Assembly (NCBI GenBank): GCA_965662685.1 | Contig: CBFIIQ010000005.1 | Span: 31,878 to 95,877 of the forward strand | Origin: Eutrophocola sp965662685 | Lineage (GTDB): Bacteria > Pseudomonadota > Gammaproteobacteria > Pseudomonadales > Pseudohongiellaceae | Direction: 5' to 3' | DNA length: 64,000 nucleotides | Part shown: in pieces, positions 19,501 through 27,645 of the stretch | Numbering within the stretch: position 1 is the first letter of the stretch | Layout: every line of letters starts with the position of its first letter | The notes under the pieces: model-generated | Seen by the model: only the letters and a program-made list of their open reading frames with translations | Database searches by the model: none | What the model was told of the DNA's origin: nothing | Program-made: the position numbers and the translations under genes

Positions 19501-22070
19501 TAGCTCTCGCCAAGAGCAGGAGGCTCAAACGTGTCAGGGTTGGCAGGAATCAGTACCGGCAATCCGTCAGACACCTCAGGCTGGATCAACTCATGGACCG
19601 GGCTTTCACACAGAACCAGCAAGCAGATAAAGTACACATCGGTATATTCTGCGGGATATCCCTGTTTGGTTTGCAGGCCGAAGTTGCTGGCATAGACCAA
19701 TCGGCTGCCGTCGCGGCTCGCCGATACCTTGGGTTGATCATAATAGCCATCTGAGGGCTGGCTGTAGTGATGTAGCAGACGTTCAATTTCCGCACCATCC
19801 AGGCTTACCCGCAATATCTCATTCTGATAAAGGCGCCAGTCTACATCTGGTGAAGCTCCATGAATGCTGACAAAAAAGGCATCACCGCTTTCGGGTGCCG
19901 AGATATGCACGCCCTGCCCCCAATCCAGGGACAACATGCAGGTACGTTGATTGTCCGCGAGCTGTATTTTCTCTATACCGTTTTCACAGCCTGGATGCGG
20001 AATGGTTTCACCGGCATTGGTCCACAACAGTATCTCCTCACCGTTGGTGTCACGGGCTACATCCATATGTCCGCCCGCCTGTGTTACCTGATACAGAAAA
20101 TTTAATTCCTGATCATACAGTTCAATCCCGTTGTAGCGCTCAGTCCCACTTTCATCCCAGGTGACCAGTACATTGTTATCCGGTGTCAGGTACAGGCTAT
20201 TGGCATCCCCGGCATTCGGCATTTCCAGCACGGTGCCTTTGCTGTCCGTGCTCAGGGTATAGACAAAGATATCGATATTGTCCCCGAACAACACCAGGTG
20301 ATCACCGTCAAAAGAAATGTCCGCTTCCCCACGGGAGGTAATGTTGGTGTATTCCGTGAATTCATGTACCAGGGTGCCGACTCCGGTCAAAACATTATAG
20401 CTCCGGATCTGATTGCCATTGAGATAATAAAACACGGCCGGGTCATTTTTGGACCAGCGCGGTTCGCTCGAGGCAGTAATATCAAAAGGTAAGTCAGAGA
20501 GGTAATTGCCAAGCCCGTCGTAGAGTGCAAAGTAACTGAAGTGCTGTAGCAGCAAGCGGGAATTGTCACTGTTAAAAGGGGACATGCTGGAATATTCATG
20601 AGAAATAAAACCCAGCACCCCAATATTGTTGGAACTGTCGAGGGTGTTGCGGGCATCGGTGACTCGCTTGATGGTGGTGTCGAAGGTCTGATCCACATAA
20701 GTTTCGCCCACAGCAGGGGGCTCAAATGTTTCAAGGTCAGCAGGAATCAGTACCGGGGGGCCATCAGGTACATCAGGCGGAGTTGGATCCTGAATCGGGC
20801 TTTCACAGAGAACCAGCAAGCAGACAAAATATACGTCGGTATATTCTGTTGGATAACCCTGTTTGGTTTGCAGCCCGAAGTTGCTGGCATAGACTAATCG
20901 GCTGGCATCACTGCTCACCGAAACCCGGGGCTGCGCATAGTAACCGTCAGACGGCTGGCTGTAGTGGTGCAGCAGGCGTTCAATTTCTACACCATCCAGG
21001 CTTACCCGTAATATTTCGTTCTGATACAGCCGCCAGTTGGTATCCGGTGACGGGGCGTGGGTGCTGACATAAAAAGAGTCCCCGCTTTCCGGTGCCGAGA
21101 TATGCAGGCCCTGCCCCCATCCCAGCGATAACAGACAGGTTCGCTGATTGTCTGCCAGGCTGATCTTCACTACCCCATTGATACAACCCGGATCGGGAAC
21201 GGCTTCCCTGGCATTCGACCAAATCAGAATTTCGCTGCCATCTATGTCACGGGCCACATCCATATGACCACCCACTGTTGCCACCTGATTCACAAAGCCC
21301 ATATCCTGATCAAACAGCTCAATACCGTTATAGCGCTCACTACCGAACGCATCCCAGGTTACCAGCACATTGTTGTCCGGCGTCAGATACAGGGTGCTGG
21401 CATCCCCTGCATTCGGCATTTCCAGTACTACCCCTTTGCTGTCCGTGCTCAGGGTGTAAACAAAGATATCGACACTGTCCCCGACCAGCACCAGGTGATC
21501 GCCATCGAAAGAAGTGTCTGCTTCCCCCATGCCCGAGATACTGGTGTATTCCGTGAACTCATGCACCAGCGTACTGCTTGCGGAAAGCACGTTGTAGCGC
21601 TTTAGCTGGTTGCCTTTTAAGAAGTAGAACACGGCCGGATCAGTACGGGACCAGCGCGGCGCACTGGAGGCATTAATTTCAAAGGGTATATTGGTGAGGA
21701 AATTGCCCAGACCGTCGTAGAGGGCAAAGTAACTGAAGTGCTGCAGCAGCAGGCGCGAGTTGTCGGCATTGAAAGCCGAAATGACCGGGGCTTCCTGGGT
21801 GATTAAATTGAGCACCCCACTATTGTTGGAACTGTCGGGGGTATTGCGGGCATCGCTGATGCGCTTGATAGTAGTACCAAAAATTGGATCCACATAACTC
21901 TCACCGACGGCCGGGGGTATGAAGGTGTCAAGATTGGCGGGGTTATGGATTTCAAGGTCGGGTTCAGCAGCAGCACTGGATTTTGAAAACAACAGCATTA
22001 ACGAAAATAAAACAACTAATACAATGAACAATACTGATACTTTATGTGATGTTTTATATGGACTGTGCAT
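16512..22070 (-). CDS. giant secreted protein with four propeller-like repeats and a C-terminal beta domain
   Basis: 1852 residues. A signal peptide spans about 1-36 (long hydrophobic stretch, cleavage after SAAA). Four homologous units of about 385-400 residues begin near 47, 443, 842 and 1310. Each carries PPAVGE.YVD, TIKR(I/V).DARNT, DNSRLLLQHFSYFALYDG, APRWS, SFDGDHLVL, LTPDNNVLVTWD, GGHMDVARD, DNQRTC, HISAPE, WRLYQNEILRVSLDG and EYTDVYF. The spacing of about 399 residues and the repeated strand-loop-strand pattern suggest seven- or eight-bladed beta-propellers, possibly related to oligogalacturonate-lyase-like propellers. A Pro/Asn-rich linker (about 1223-1310) precedes unit 4, and a beta-rich domain (about 1700-1852, FYGSAVSWLGYAG, IEVIEP) resembles carbohydrate-binding modules. 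Function unknown; polymer binding or cleavage is inferred. Confidence 0.8.
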   Translation of the reverse strand: MHSPYKTSHKVSVLFIVLVVLFSLMLLFSKSSAAAEPDLEIHNPANLDTFIPPAVGESYVDPIFGTTIKRISDARNTPDSSNNSGVLNLITQEAPVISAFNADNSRLLLQHFSYFALYDGLGNFLTNIPFEINASSAPRWSRTDPAVFYFLKGNQLKRYNVLSASSTLVHEFTEYTSISGMGEADTSFDGDHLVLVGDSVDIFVYTLSTDSKGVVLEMPNAGDASTLYLTPDNNVLVTWDAFGSERYNGIELFDQDMGFVNQVATVGGHMDVARDIDGSEILIWSNAREAVPDPGCINGVVKISLADNQRTCLLSLGWGQGLHISAPESGDSFYVSTHAPSPDTNWRLYQNEILRVSLDGVEIERLLHHYSQPSDGYYAQPRVSVSSDASRLVYASNFGLQTKQGYPTEYTDVYFVCLLVLCESPIQDPTPPDVPDGPPVLIPADLETFEPPAVGETYVDQTFDTTIKRVTDARNTLDSSNNIGVLGFISHEYSSMSPFNSDNSRLLLQHFSYFALYDGLGNYLSDLPFDITASSEPRWSKNDPAVFYYLNGNQIRSYNVLTGVGTLVHEFTEYTNITSRGEADISFDGDHLVLFGDNIDIFVYTLSTDSKGTVLEMPNAGDANSLYLTPDNNVLVTWDESGTERYNGIELYDQELNFLYQVTQAGGHMDVARDTNGEEILLWTNAGETIPHPGCENGIEKIQLADNQRTCMLSLDWGQGVHISAPESGDAFFVSIHGASPDVDWRLYQNEILRVSLDGAEIERLLHHYSQPSDGYYDQPKVSASRDGSRLVYASNFGLQTKQGYPAEYTDVYFICLLVLCESPVHELIQPEVSDGLPVLIPANPDTFEPPALGESYVDQTFGTTIKRISDARNTPDSSNNSGMLNLITQEAAVISAFNADNSRLLLQHFSYFALYDGLGNYLADLPFEINASSAPRWSRTDPAVFYFMKGNQLKRYNVLSASSTLVHEFTDYSVISAKGEADISFDGDHLVLLGDNVDIFVYTLSTDSQSTVLQMPNAGDANSVYMTPDNNVLVTWDAFGTDRFNGIELFDQDMNFVRQVTTIGGHMDVARDTDNSEILLWSNAREAVPDPGCINGVVKISLADNQRTCLISLGWGLGLHVSAPESAGTFYVSTRGPSPDANWRLYQNEILRVSLDGTGIERLLHHYSQPSDGYYDSARVSVSHTDDRLVYASNFGLQSKQGFAADYTDVYFVCLQAPCLSPVLETAVDVVAGGEVGNGTAEPVPPVPNDAAQPTGSNDNSPVANQTPPDINRQPLNSNSGVDPGAPDVGAGNVLVDSSVTNELEYITLPTFDYSAFLPPSVKRLYVDLFTGSVIKRLTDSRNTSDSANGGILPFITHEYSSMSPFNSDNSRLLLQHFSYFALYDGAGNYLTDLPFDITASSEPRWSRNDPAVFYYLNGNQIRRYNVQTRVASLVQEFPEYSKITSRGEADISFDGDHLVLFGDNMDIFVYTLSTGNKGAVLELPNAGSANSLYLTPDNNVLITWDDNGAERYNGIELYDQDMGFVHQVTMAGGHMDVARDNNGEEILLWANAGEPNPDSDCRNGVMKIALADNQRTCLIEFDWSMALHISAPEINNGGFVVSTYLTKNSTRNPFPAPLKYRNSILQVSLDGSSVTELGLHWSRALGDYYYQPKAAVSRDGSRLVFDSNFNLQQKLGYPENYTDVYYMCISDCENSGVANDNEHGWVLDKDFNIRLYRYQNEDDTVQFQGRWDTFYHPIFSAGSVKVSSTPGDSAIFSFYGSAVSWLGYAGRWAGTAKVTLDDEQEFIVDGYSAKHRVQERLFTIRNLEEKTHTLKIEVIEPAVNESGKKRWVWLDAFDIYPCPPEAVCEN
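16985..18137 (-). repeat. propeller repeat unit 4 of the 1852-residue protein
   Basis: Fourth and most diverged unit, beginning FLPPSVKRLYVD and ending near the DVYYMCISDCE codons. It is separated from unit 3 by the linker and followed by the C-terminal beta domain. Confidence 0.8.
18401..19540 (-). repeat. propeller repeat unit 3 of the 1852-residue protein
   Basis: Third tandem unit, DTFEPPALGE to CLSP. By eye it is closest to unit 1. It is followed by a Pro/Asn/Gly-rich linker (about 18140-18400) not found between the other units. Confidence 0.85.
19599..20737 (-). repeat. propeller repeat unit 2 of the 1852-residue protein
   Basis: Second tandem unit, offset about 1197 bp from unit 3, from ETFEPPAVGE to CESP. 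Its N-terminal third is closest to unit 4 (HEYSSMSPFNSDN), whereas units 1 and 3 share another variant (ISAFNADN), so the array appears mosaic. Confidence 0.85.
20798..21930 (-). repeat. propeller repeat unit 1 of the 1852-residue protein
   Basis: First of four tandem coding repeats. The start is marked by the DTFIPPAVGE codons near 21930 and the end by CESP codons near 20798. The offset to unit 2 is about 1195 bp. Long stretches are nearly identical at DNA level to units 2 and 3, suggesting recent duplication or gene conversion. Confidence 0.85.
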
Positions 22071-22253
22071 TACAAATTCCGGTTACCATTAATGGGTTTT
22101 TAAGGACAAATACAATCCATGCCATATGGACGAATGGCAGGATAAAATCCCCGATTTTTTTAAACTTTATAAACACTTGCAGTGTTTTAAATTATAAGAA
22201 TTGATTACAGCTTTGATATGGAGTAAAGACAGGCTTTTACAAAAGGAATCACT

Positions 22254-23363
22254 TTAGCCAGGTGACGGGGCAGTATTTTTTTCGGAACAATAGGTAAGAG
22301 GTTGCTGCTGAGCAGTTTGGCCTATGCCAGGCAGTAGATAATTTTCTGCCAGAGTATTCAGGGCGCTCAAAGTTGCCTGATCAAGAAGCAATCCTTTTTC
22401 ACTATTCTCTTTGTAATGACGCCAGCGAATTTCTCCTGGTATCAATACGCCGTCATTTTCTACAGCGCTGTTTTTGATTGTAGAAAATAATGATTCTGCA
22501 CGCTGAACGAATAGCTCTACGGGGATGAAGCGTCCGATATCAATGGCCAGAAAGAAATGACCGTTTTGCCCCGGGTGGGTAGTATCGGTAAACATGGAAT
22601 TTACCTGCGTTGAAAAATTCGCTCCTGTGAGCACACTGGATAATATTTCTACCATAAGTGAAATACCGAAGCCCTTGGCGCCGCCAAAAGGCAGTAATAC
22701 CCCATTATTAACATCATTTGGATCACGGATTGAATTTCCTTCATGATCAATTGCAATTCCGTCAGGCAATGCCTTTCCGGCTTCTGCATATTTCATGACC
22801 TGTGAACCAGCCATAACCGTTGTTGCCATATCAAACATCATGCCCTGCCCTTTACTGCCTGGAATCGCAAAAGCAAAAGGATTCGTGCCCAACACCGCCT
22901 TGACGCCGCCGTAGGGTGCCACTTTTGCCAGGGAATTACTGACGGCAATACCAACCATATTCTGTCTGGCTGCCAGGCCCGCATAATAGGCACCGGTACC
23001 GAAATGGTTACTGTTGCGAACACCTACGGCACCTATACCATAAGACCTGGCTTTTTCTATGGCGCATGACATTGCTGAATGACCCACGTAATGCCCTATA
23101 CCCTGGTCACCATCCATTACACCTGTTGCCTGGTTTTCCGTTAGCAGAAAAGGGCTGCAGGGACATTTCATCAGGCCCTTTTCAATACGCTTGATATAAG
23201 CAGGCAAACGCCATATACCATGGGTAGAACGACCCACCAGGTCGCTCCACAAAAGCGCATTGATAAATATCTTTCCCTGCTCATTACAGGCATTCACTTT
23301 CTCCAGAACCTGCAGGGAAAAACGTTTTAGCTCTGAATAGGTAACCCTTTCCTGACTAGCCAT
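22254..23363 (-). CDS. LDH2/malate-dehydrogenase family NAD(P)-dependent oxidoreductase
   Basis: 369 residues of the malate/L-lactate dehydrogenase (LDH2) family, distinct from classical Rossmann LDHs. Family marks are DLVGRSTHGIWRLPAYIKR, DGDQGIGHYVG, VRNSNHFGTGAYYAGLA with the catalytic His, GTNPFAFAIPG and FGGAKGFGISLMVEIL. Members reduce 2-oxo acids or cyclic imines, or oxidise 2-hydroxy acids. The substrate is not deducible. The start overlaps the upstream ATP-grasp gene by 37 bp, so it belongs to the five-gene block with two ATP-grasp ligases, an RraA-like aldolase and a TauD-like dioxygenase. Confidence 0.85.
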   Translation of the reverse strand: MASQERVTYSELKRFSLQVLEKVNACNEQGKIFINALLWSDLVGRSTHGIWRLPAYIKRIEKGLMKCPCSPFLLTENQATGVMDGDQGIGHYVGHSAMSCAIEKARSYGIGAVGVRNSNHFGTGAYYAGLAARQNMVGIAVSNSLAKVAPYGGVKAVLGTNPFAFAIPGSKGQGMMFDMATTVMAGSQVMKYAEAGKALPDGIAIDHEGNSIRDPNDVNNGVLLPFGGAKGFGISLMVEILSSVLTGANFSTQVNSMFTDTTHPGQNGHFFLAIDIGRFIPVELFVQRAESLFSTIKNSAVENDGVLIPGEIRWRHYKENSEKGLLLDQATLSALNTLAENYLLPGIGQTAQQQPLTYCSEKNTAPSPG

Positions 23364-24553
23364 AATGATTTGACCTTCTTTTTAAAAAATCTTGAAATAT
23401 CACCGTAAAATTTACAGACAAACGGCATCGGATCATTGAGTGAAAAATAGGGAAACACAAGTGGTGGGCCATTTACTGTCTTTATCCATTGCATAAAGGT
23501 AATTTCGCCAATGCGACGCAGTTCAAGAAAAGACAGGATGTCCAACATTACCCACCAGCGCCTGACCCCGGTGCGATACTTGCTTGTCTGTGTAACCTTG
23601 CCATTGACAAGGTAGTCATAAATATAAAATGCCATGTCCAGCCCACTTTTGGTGACAACTGCCTGGGCTGCTGACATGCGTGGATTGCATTCGATTATTT
23701 TCAATTTGCCGTCCCTTGGGTCACGTTTGAATTCGATATGGCCCATACCCTGGTAACCGATACCATTAAAAAAGCGCCTTCCCATTTCAGCAGTTTCAGG
23801 CAGGTCCCTGCTTATCGTGAGGCAGGCCAGACCTGAATTACGGGGGTAACGCCTGATTATCTGGTGGGTATATTGAAACAGGACCTCTCCACTTTCTGTG
23901 ATATAGGTGAAATAGGCACTTTGCTGATCATCCGCCCCGGGAATCATTTCAGTTATAATAATTTTTATCTTCTTGCCCAGCAGATCTCCGACCACATGAC
24001 GTAATTCAGATTCATTTTGCGCAATAAAATACTTTCTGCTCGGATAATATTTTGTGAATATATGAGAGTGAATCGGCTTGACCATGATCGGGAATAAAAT
24101 TCTAGGGATTATTTTTTCGACATCATCCTCGATATCTATTTTAAAAAAGGCGGGCGTCGGGCATCCTGCTTTCTTTGCTAAAGCCAGCGTTTTGAATTTA
24201 TCAAGCATGGCAAGATGGATGCCGGACCTGAAACAATCAATGCGATACCTTTTTTTTAAACGACGCCTGTTACTGGCCAGAAACTCCACTGCCTCGTCAC
24301 TGCCCGGAAAAATGACGCACCCACGTAATTCCGGTGTTTTATCGAATAACAGTAAGTCCTGCCAGGCTTCACCATCTGTTTGACTATCCGGAATGGAAAA
24401 TACCTTGTGACAATGCCGGGATTTAATTGCCAGGGAATTATGACGAACAGAAATATATACCTTGATATTCCGCTTGCCAAAACTACGTAGCAGGCTAATG
24501 GTATTTTCCTGTCCGCCCAGTATCAGTACTGGGACAGGATTGGAATTTTTCAT
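23327..24553 (-). CDS. ATP-grasp ligase (carboxylate-amine ligase-like)
   Basis: 408 residues. The N-terminal pre-ATP-grasp domain begins VPVLILGGQENTISLLRSFG. The ATP-grasp region follows, with DKFKTLALAKKAGCPTPAFF, FPIMVKPIHSH as the ATP-binding Lys strand, IITEMIPGADDQ and KLKIIECNPRMSAAQ as the Mg-binding Glu/Asn motif. It resembles carbamoyl-phosphate-synthase-like or D-aspartate-ligase-like enzymes that join a carboxylate to an amine through an acyl phosphate. Only four bases separate it from the second ATP-grasp gene, suggesting successive ligations. Confidence 0.82.
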   Translation of the reverse strand: MKNSNPVPVLILGGQENTISLLRSFGKRNIKVYISVRHNSLAIKSRHCHKVFSIPDSQTDGEAWQDLLLFDKTPELRGCVIFPGSDEAVEFLASNRRRLKKRYRIDCFRSGIHLAMLDKFKTLALAKKAGCPTPAFFKIDIEDDVEKIIPRILFPIMVKPIHSHIFTKYYPSRKYFIAQNESELRHVVGDLLGKKIKIIITEMIPGADDQQSAYFTYITESGEVLFQYTHQIIRRYPRNSGLACLTISRDLPETAEMGRRFFNGIGYQGMGHIEFKRDPRDGKLKIIECNPRMSAAQAVVTKSGLDMAFYIYDYLVNGKVTQTSKYRTGVRRWWVMLDILSFLELRRIGEITFMQWIKTVNGPPLVFPYFSLNDPMPFVCKFYGDISRFFKKKVKSLWLVRKGLPIQS

Positions 24554-24557
24554 CTGG

Positions 24558-25655
24558 TTAACGACTCTTTTCGTTGTCGAAAATATAATTAACGACTATT
24601 GAGCCGACATTTACCTTGTCTCTGGGACTGGAAATCAACTCATGGTGGTGTAAACCGGGAGTAGTATTGATCTCGTTAACAATGCACCCGCTGTCTTCCA
24701 CGGCAACGCTGTGATCATTGATCATTAGATCAACACCAGACAGGGTGACATTAATCACCCTGGATATATTGCGGCCATAATCAACAATACTGGGATGAAT
24801 GGAGTTTTTAACCGTGTGGTTCTCAAACCTGGAACACTGGTTGGTAGCGGTTTTTACCCTTAGCTTTTGTCCCTCTATTGGCACATCATTCAGGGATAAA
24901 CCCTGATTCAATAATGTGTAGCGGGTATCCAGATCTATAGTAAGTGGGGATAATGCATAAGGTGACAGCGCTTGCAGCCGCTTGTTGTTCTCATCCCGGA
25001 TCAAATTTCTTATGCTGTTTTTTCCGTCACCGGTAATAGCTGGAGCATCGCGTTGCAAGGCGTCAATAAATTCGCCGTTTAAATACAATAACCGGTAATT
25101 TTTCCCGCTATGTTCCTTCTCTATAATCAGTTTGCTGCCAGTAGAATGGATGGCTGCTTTATAGGAAGATTTTACCAAACGGGTTCGGTTATTAACTTTG
25201 GTAGTGATACCACGTCCGCCGCCAGATCCGTTGGCTGGCTTGACAACAAAATTGCCGCGATGTTGATGCATGAATGACAATGCCGTTGAAATAGTTTCCG
25301 GTTTGTATTCACAGAATTCAGGCACATGATAGCCGGCCTCCTTTAACAGTTTGTTAACAAGGGGCTTATTGCCTGCAATGGCAAGGGTCAGGTGATCATC
25401 CAGCATTACCTCGCCATATCGCACATAGGTCTTCTTGCCATCCTTAACCAGACGAAAATAGTCGTAACCCAGATTTTCAATATCCGCATTAATATCATTA
25501 GCAACTGTCTGCCAGTAAGAACGAAAATAGTCTCTCCTGACAGCATTAAACTGTTTGTAGAGACTGCGCTCCCTGGAGGGTAATTTCGACAGGATATATT
25601 CAACATTGCGACGGGTATTGATGAATTCACGACTGATACTGATGTTTGACTGCAT
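24558..25655 (-). CDS. ATP-grasp ligase (cyanophycin-synthetase/RimK/GshAB-like domain)
   Basis: 365 residues. After an N-terminal helical part of about 100 residues the ATP-grasp core shows NKPLVNKLLKEAGYHVPE, FVVKPANGSGGGRGIT with the glycine-rich loop, LIIEKEHSGKNYRLLYLNG, GDGKNSIRNLI and the Mg-binding VNEINTTPGLHHHE. These are marks of the cyanophycin synthetase and gamma-glutamyl ligase branch. Substrates are unknown. It lies 15 bp downstream of the RraA-like gene and four bases before the other ATP-grasp gene. Confidence 0.84.
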   Translation of the reverse strand: MQSNISISREFINTRRNVEYILSKLPSRERSLYKQFNAVRRDYFRSYWQTVANDINADIENLGYDYFRLVKDGKKTYVRYGEVMLDDHLTLAIAGNKPLVNKLLKEAGYHVPEFCEYKPETISTALSFMHQHRGNFVVKPANGSGGGRGITTKVNNRTRLVKSSYKAAIHSTGSKLIIEKEHSGKNYRLLYLNGEFIDALQRDAPAITGDGKNSIRNLIRDENNKRLQALSPYALSPLTIDLDTRYTLLNQGLSLNDVPIEGQKLRVKTATNQCSRFENHTVKNSIHPSIVDYGRNISRVINVTLSGVDLMINDHSVAVEDSGCIVNEINTTPGLHHHELISSPRDKVNVGSIVVNYIFDNEKSR

Positions 25656-25670
25656 GTTTATTCTCTTTTC

Positions 25671-26390
25671 CTATCTTGCGGTAATGATGCAATTGGTGTC
25701 TGACAAATAGTCATCAACCCACTTATTGGAAAATATGCCTTTTTTTACATTGGCCACATAAGGATCAAGTGCTTTTTTCTGCGCTTTCAGTTTTTTCAAT
25801 GTGTCCTCGGCAAATTCATGTCTGATTACAACTATGCCATTAAGATCTCCCACGATTATGTCACCGGGGTTTACCACCAATCCGCCACATGAAACCGGGA
25901 AATTAATTTCACCCGGGCCTCTGTGCAACGGTCCGATAGGGGTCTCTCCTCTGGCAAACACCGGCATTCCTACTTGTTTAACTTCCGTCAGGTCTCGAAT
26001 CAAGCCATCAATAACAAAGCCGGCAATACCCTTGTACCTTGCCTTGGATGAAATCAGATCTCCCAACACGGCATTGCTTTTTGTCCCGCCGGCATCAATA
26101 ACCACGACATCTCCAGGCTTGGCGATATCAAGGATTTTATGAACCATAAGATTGTCACCAGGAAATACTTTTACAGTGCATGCTGGCCCACAAATAGACT
26201 TTGCGCCGGTAAGATTTCTTATGCCGTTATTCATGGCATACATACGATTCAAAATATCCGATATATCGGGTGTATGAAATTCCTCGAATTGCCCAATAAG
26301 ATTGGCCGGTGGCCTATCGAAATCCAGTTTTACCCGGAACCCTGGCCCGGCATTCATCTGAGCAGATTTAGGCGTGCTTTTTTCAGACAT
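25671..26390 (-). CDS. RraA-like aldolase/decarboxylase
   Basis: 239 residues with the RraA / HMG aldolase fold: FHTPDISDILNR, GDVVVIDAGGTKSNAVLGDLIS, GFVIDGLIRDLTEV (Arg and Asp of the substrate and metal site) and VNPGDIIVGDLNGIVVI. Enzymes of the family are 4-hydroxy-4-methyl-2-oxoglutarate aldolases and oxaloacetate decarboxylases; the RNase E inhibitor RraA shares the fold, but the retained R-D motif favours catalysis. GAGG lies seven bases before the ATG. In this block it might produce or cleave a 2-oxo acid used by the neighbouring dehydrogenase. Confidence 0.82.
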   Translation of the reverse strand: MSEKSTPKSAQMNAGPGFRVKLDFDRPPANLIGQFEEFHTPDISDILNRMYAMNNGIRNLTGAKSICGPACTVKVFPGDNLMVHKILDIAKPGDVVVIDAGGTKSNAVLGDLISSKARYKGIAGFVIDGLIRDLTEVKQVGMPVFARGETPIGPLHRGPGEINFPVSCGGLVVNPGDIIVGDLNGIVVIRHEFAEDTLKKLKAQKKALDPYVANVKKGIFSNKWVDDYLSDTNCIITAR

Positions 26391-26521
26391 AATTATTCCT
26401 CTCTAACTGTTTGACTAAACAGCTGTATTTGTTGCGGGTATTGAATATTGCAGTACAGAAATATTGTTTAGGGATATGTTGGTCGCGATCTGCTATTGCG
26501 ACGATTATGTATCCTGGCTGC

Positions 26522-27544
26522 TTAATGGATAGCCGGCCCCATGCGTGGTCCGGTGTTGTAATGATCAGCAAAATCGAACGTCAGGTCGCGGGCCTTTGGC
26601 AGATTAATCCACTGTCTCATCATCAATCTTTTCATGTCGGCCTCATCGTAATCCACAAAGGACTCACGATTATGCAAGACGGTATTATTATTGATTAGCG
26701 CAAGATCACCTGATTCAAGGTAAGTATCAAAGCGGATGTCATCGTGCATCGCCAGTTCTGCCACATAATTAATAGCCATTTTTTCAAGACTGGACAGGGG
26801 CGTTGAATTGTCGAGTTCTTCTGCCGTCAGTATCGCCTTTTGATTGTAGCGGCAACTCAGCTTGCCTTGATAAAAACTGAATACCGGAACGCGATGACTG
26901 GTAATATCCCGGTTTTGCCCTAATGGCCCATTACCACGAATGTTGTAATGAAAACCCTGGTATAGCGATATCAAAAATTCCGGATGCGTTTCAAACAATT
27001 TGTTATAAATTGCCATTGAACAGGAAAAATTATTAATGCCTCCTTCTCTGGCAGGTCGAACACACAGCAACCCCAGTAAATCACCAGAGTCACAGTGCGG
27101 TGTGAGCTGGGCATTTGTCGTATACCCCCTGACTTCAATGCTTTCGTAACTTACGCCCTGATCATAAACATGTCCAACAAGGGTGCCTTTGGTATCCTGA
27201 TTTATCATCTTGCCGATATGCGAGGTAATTCCTGCATAAAGTAATTCAGTATCTTTAACAGACAGATTGTGCAACGGGATCCCCCGCAACACACTTATAC
27301 CAATACCAGTTTCCAGTTTGTGACCAAGTCTGGCAAGCACTGCGGACAATACCGGCAGGGGAAATTTCTCTCTCGTTATACTATCAACTGTACAGTTATC
27401 AGCTTTTGCAAATTGCAAAGCTTTAAGCATTTCTTCCTGCTGAGACGGGGAAATCGGATGCAGCCATTTAGACTTATCCTTCATGTCTTGTGCATACCAA
27501 AGTGTTGAATCGTTTACCTTACCTTTCAATATCTCTATTGCCAT
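26522..27544 (-). CDS. TauD/TfdA-family Fe(II)/2-oxoglutarate dioxygenase
   Basis: 340 residues from the ATG at 27544, seven bases after GAGGA; an upstream start at 27592 has no such site. The facial triad is visible: HCD in LTPHCDSGDLLGLLC, and the distal His in NNTVLHNRESF, with Arg in LMMRQW for 2-oxoglutarate. FHYNIRGNGPLG and LSCRYNQ are typical of the broader TauD/gamma-butyrobetaine-hydroxylase-like families. It probably hydroxylates a small acid or amine; the substrate is unknown. It is the first gene of the five-gene block and lies 101 bp after the AsnB-GT fusion gene (on the transcript). Confidence 0.82.
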   Translation of the reverse strand: MAIEILKGKVNDSTLWYAQDMKDKSKWLHPISPSQQEEMLKALQFAKADNCTVDSITREKFPLPVLSAVLARLGHKLETGIGISVLRGIPLHNLSVKDTELLYAGITSHIGKMINQDTKGTLVGHVYDQGVSYESIEVRGYTTNAQLTPHCDSGDLLGLLCVRPAREGGINNFSCSMAIYNKLFETHPEFLISLYQGFHYNIRGNGPLGQNRDITSHRVPVFSFYQGKLSCRYNQKAILTAEELDNSTPLSSLEKMAINYVAELAMHDDIRFDTYLESGDLALINNNTVLHNRESFVDYDEADMKRLMMRQWINLPKARDLTFDFADHYNTGPRMGPAIH

Positions 27545-27645
27545 TGAAACATTCCTCAGTAGATTTTTTCGTACATCAGTCCCACTGACCACCGAAAGGC
27601 CTCAGTATTTCAGGGAACTTTTAATTAACAGAATTGGAAGTCAGA

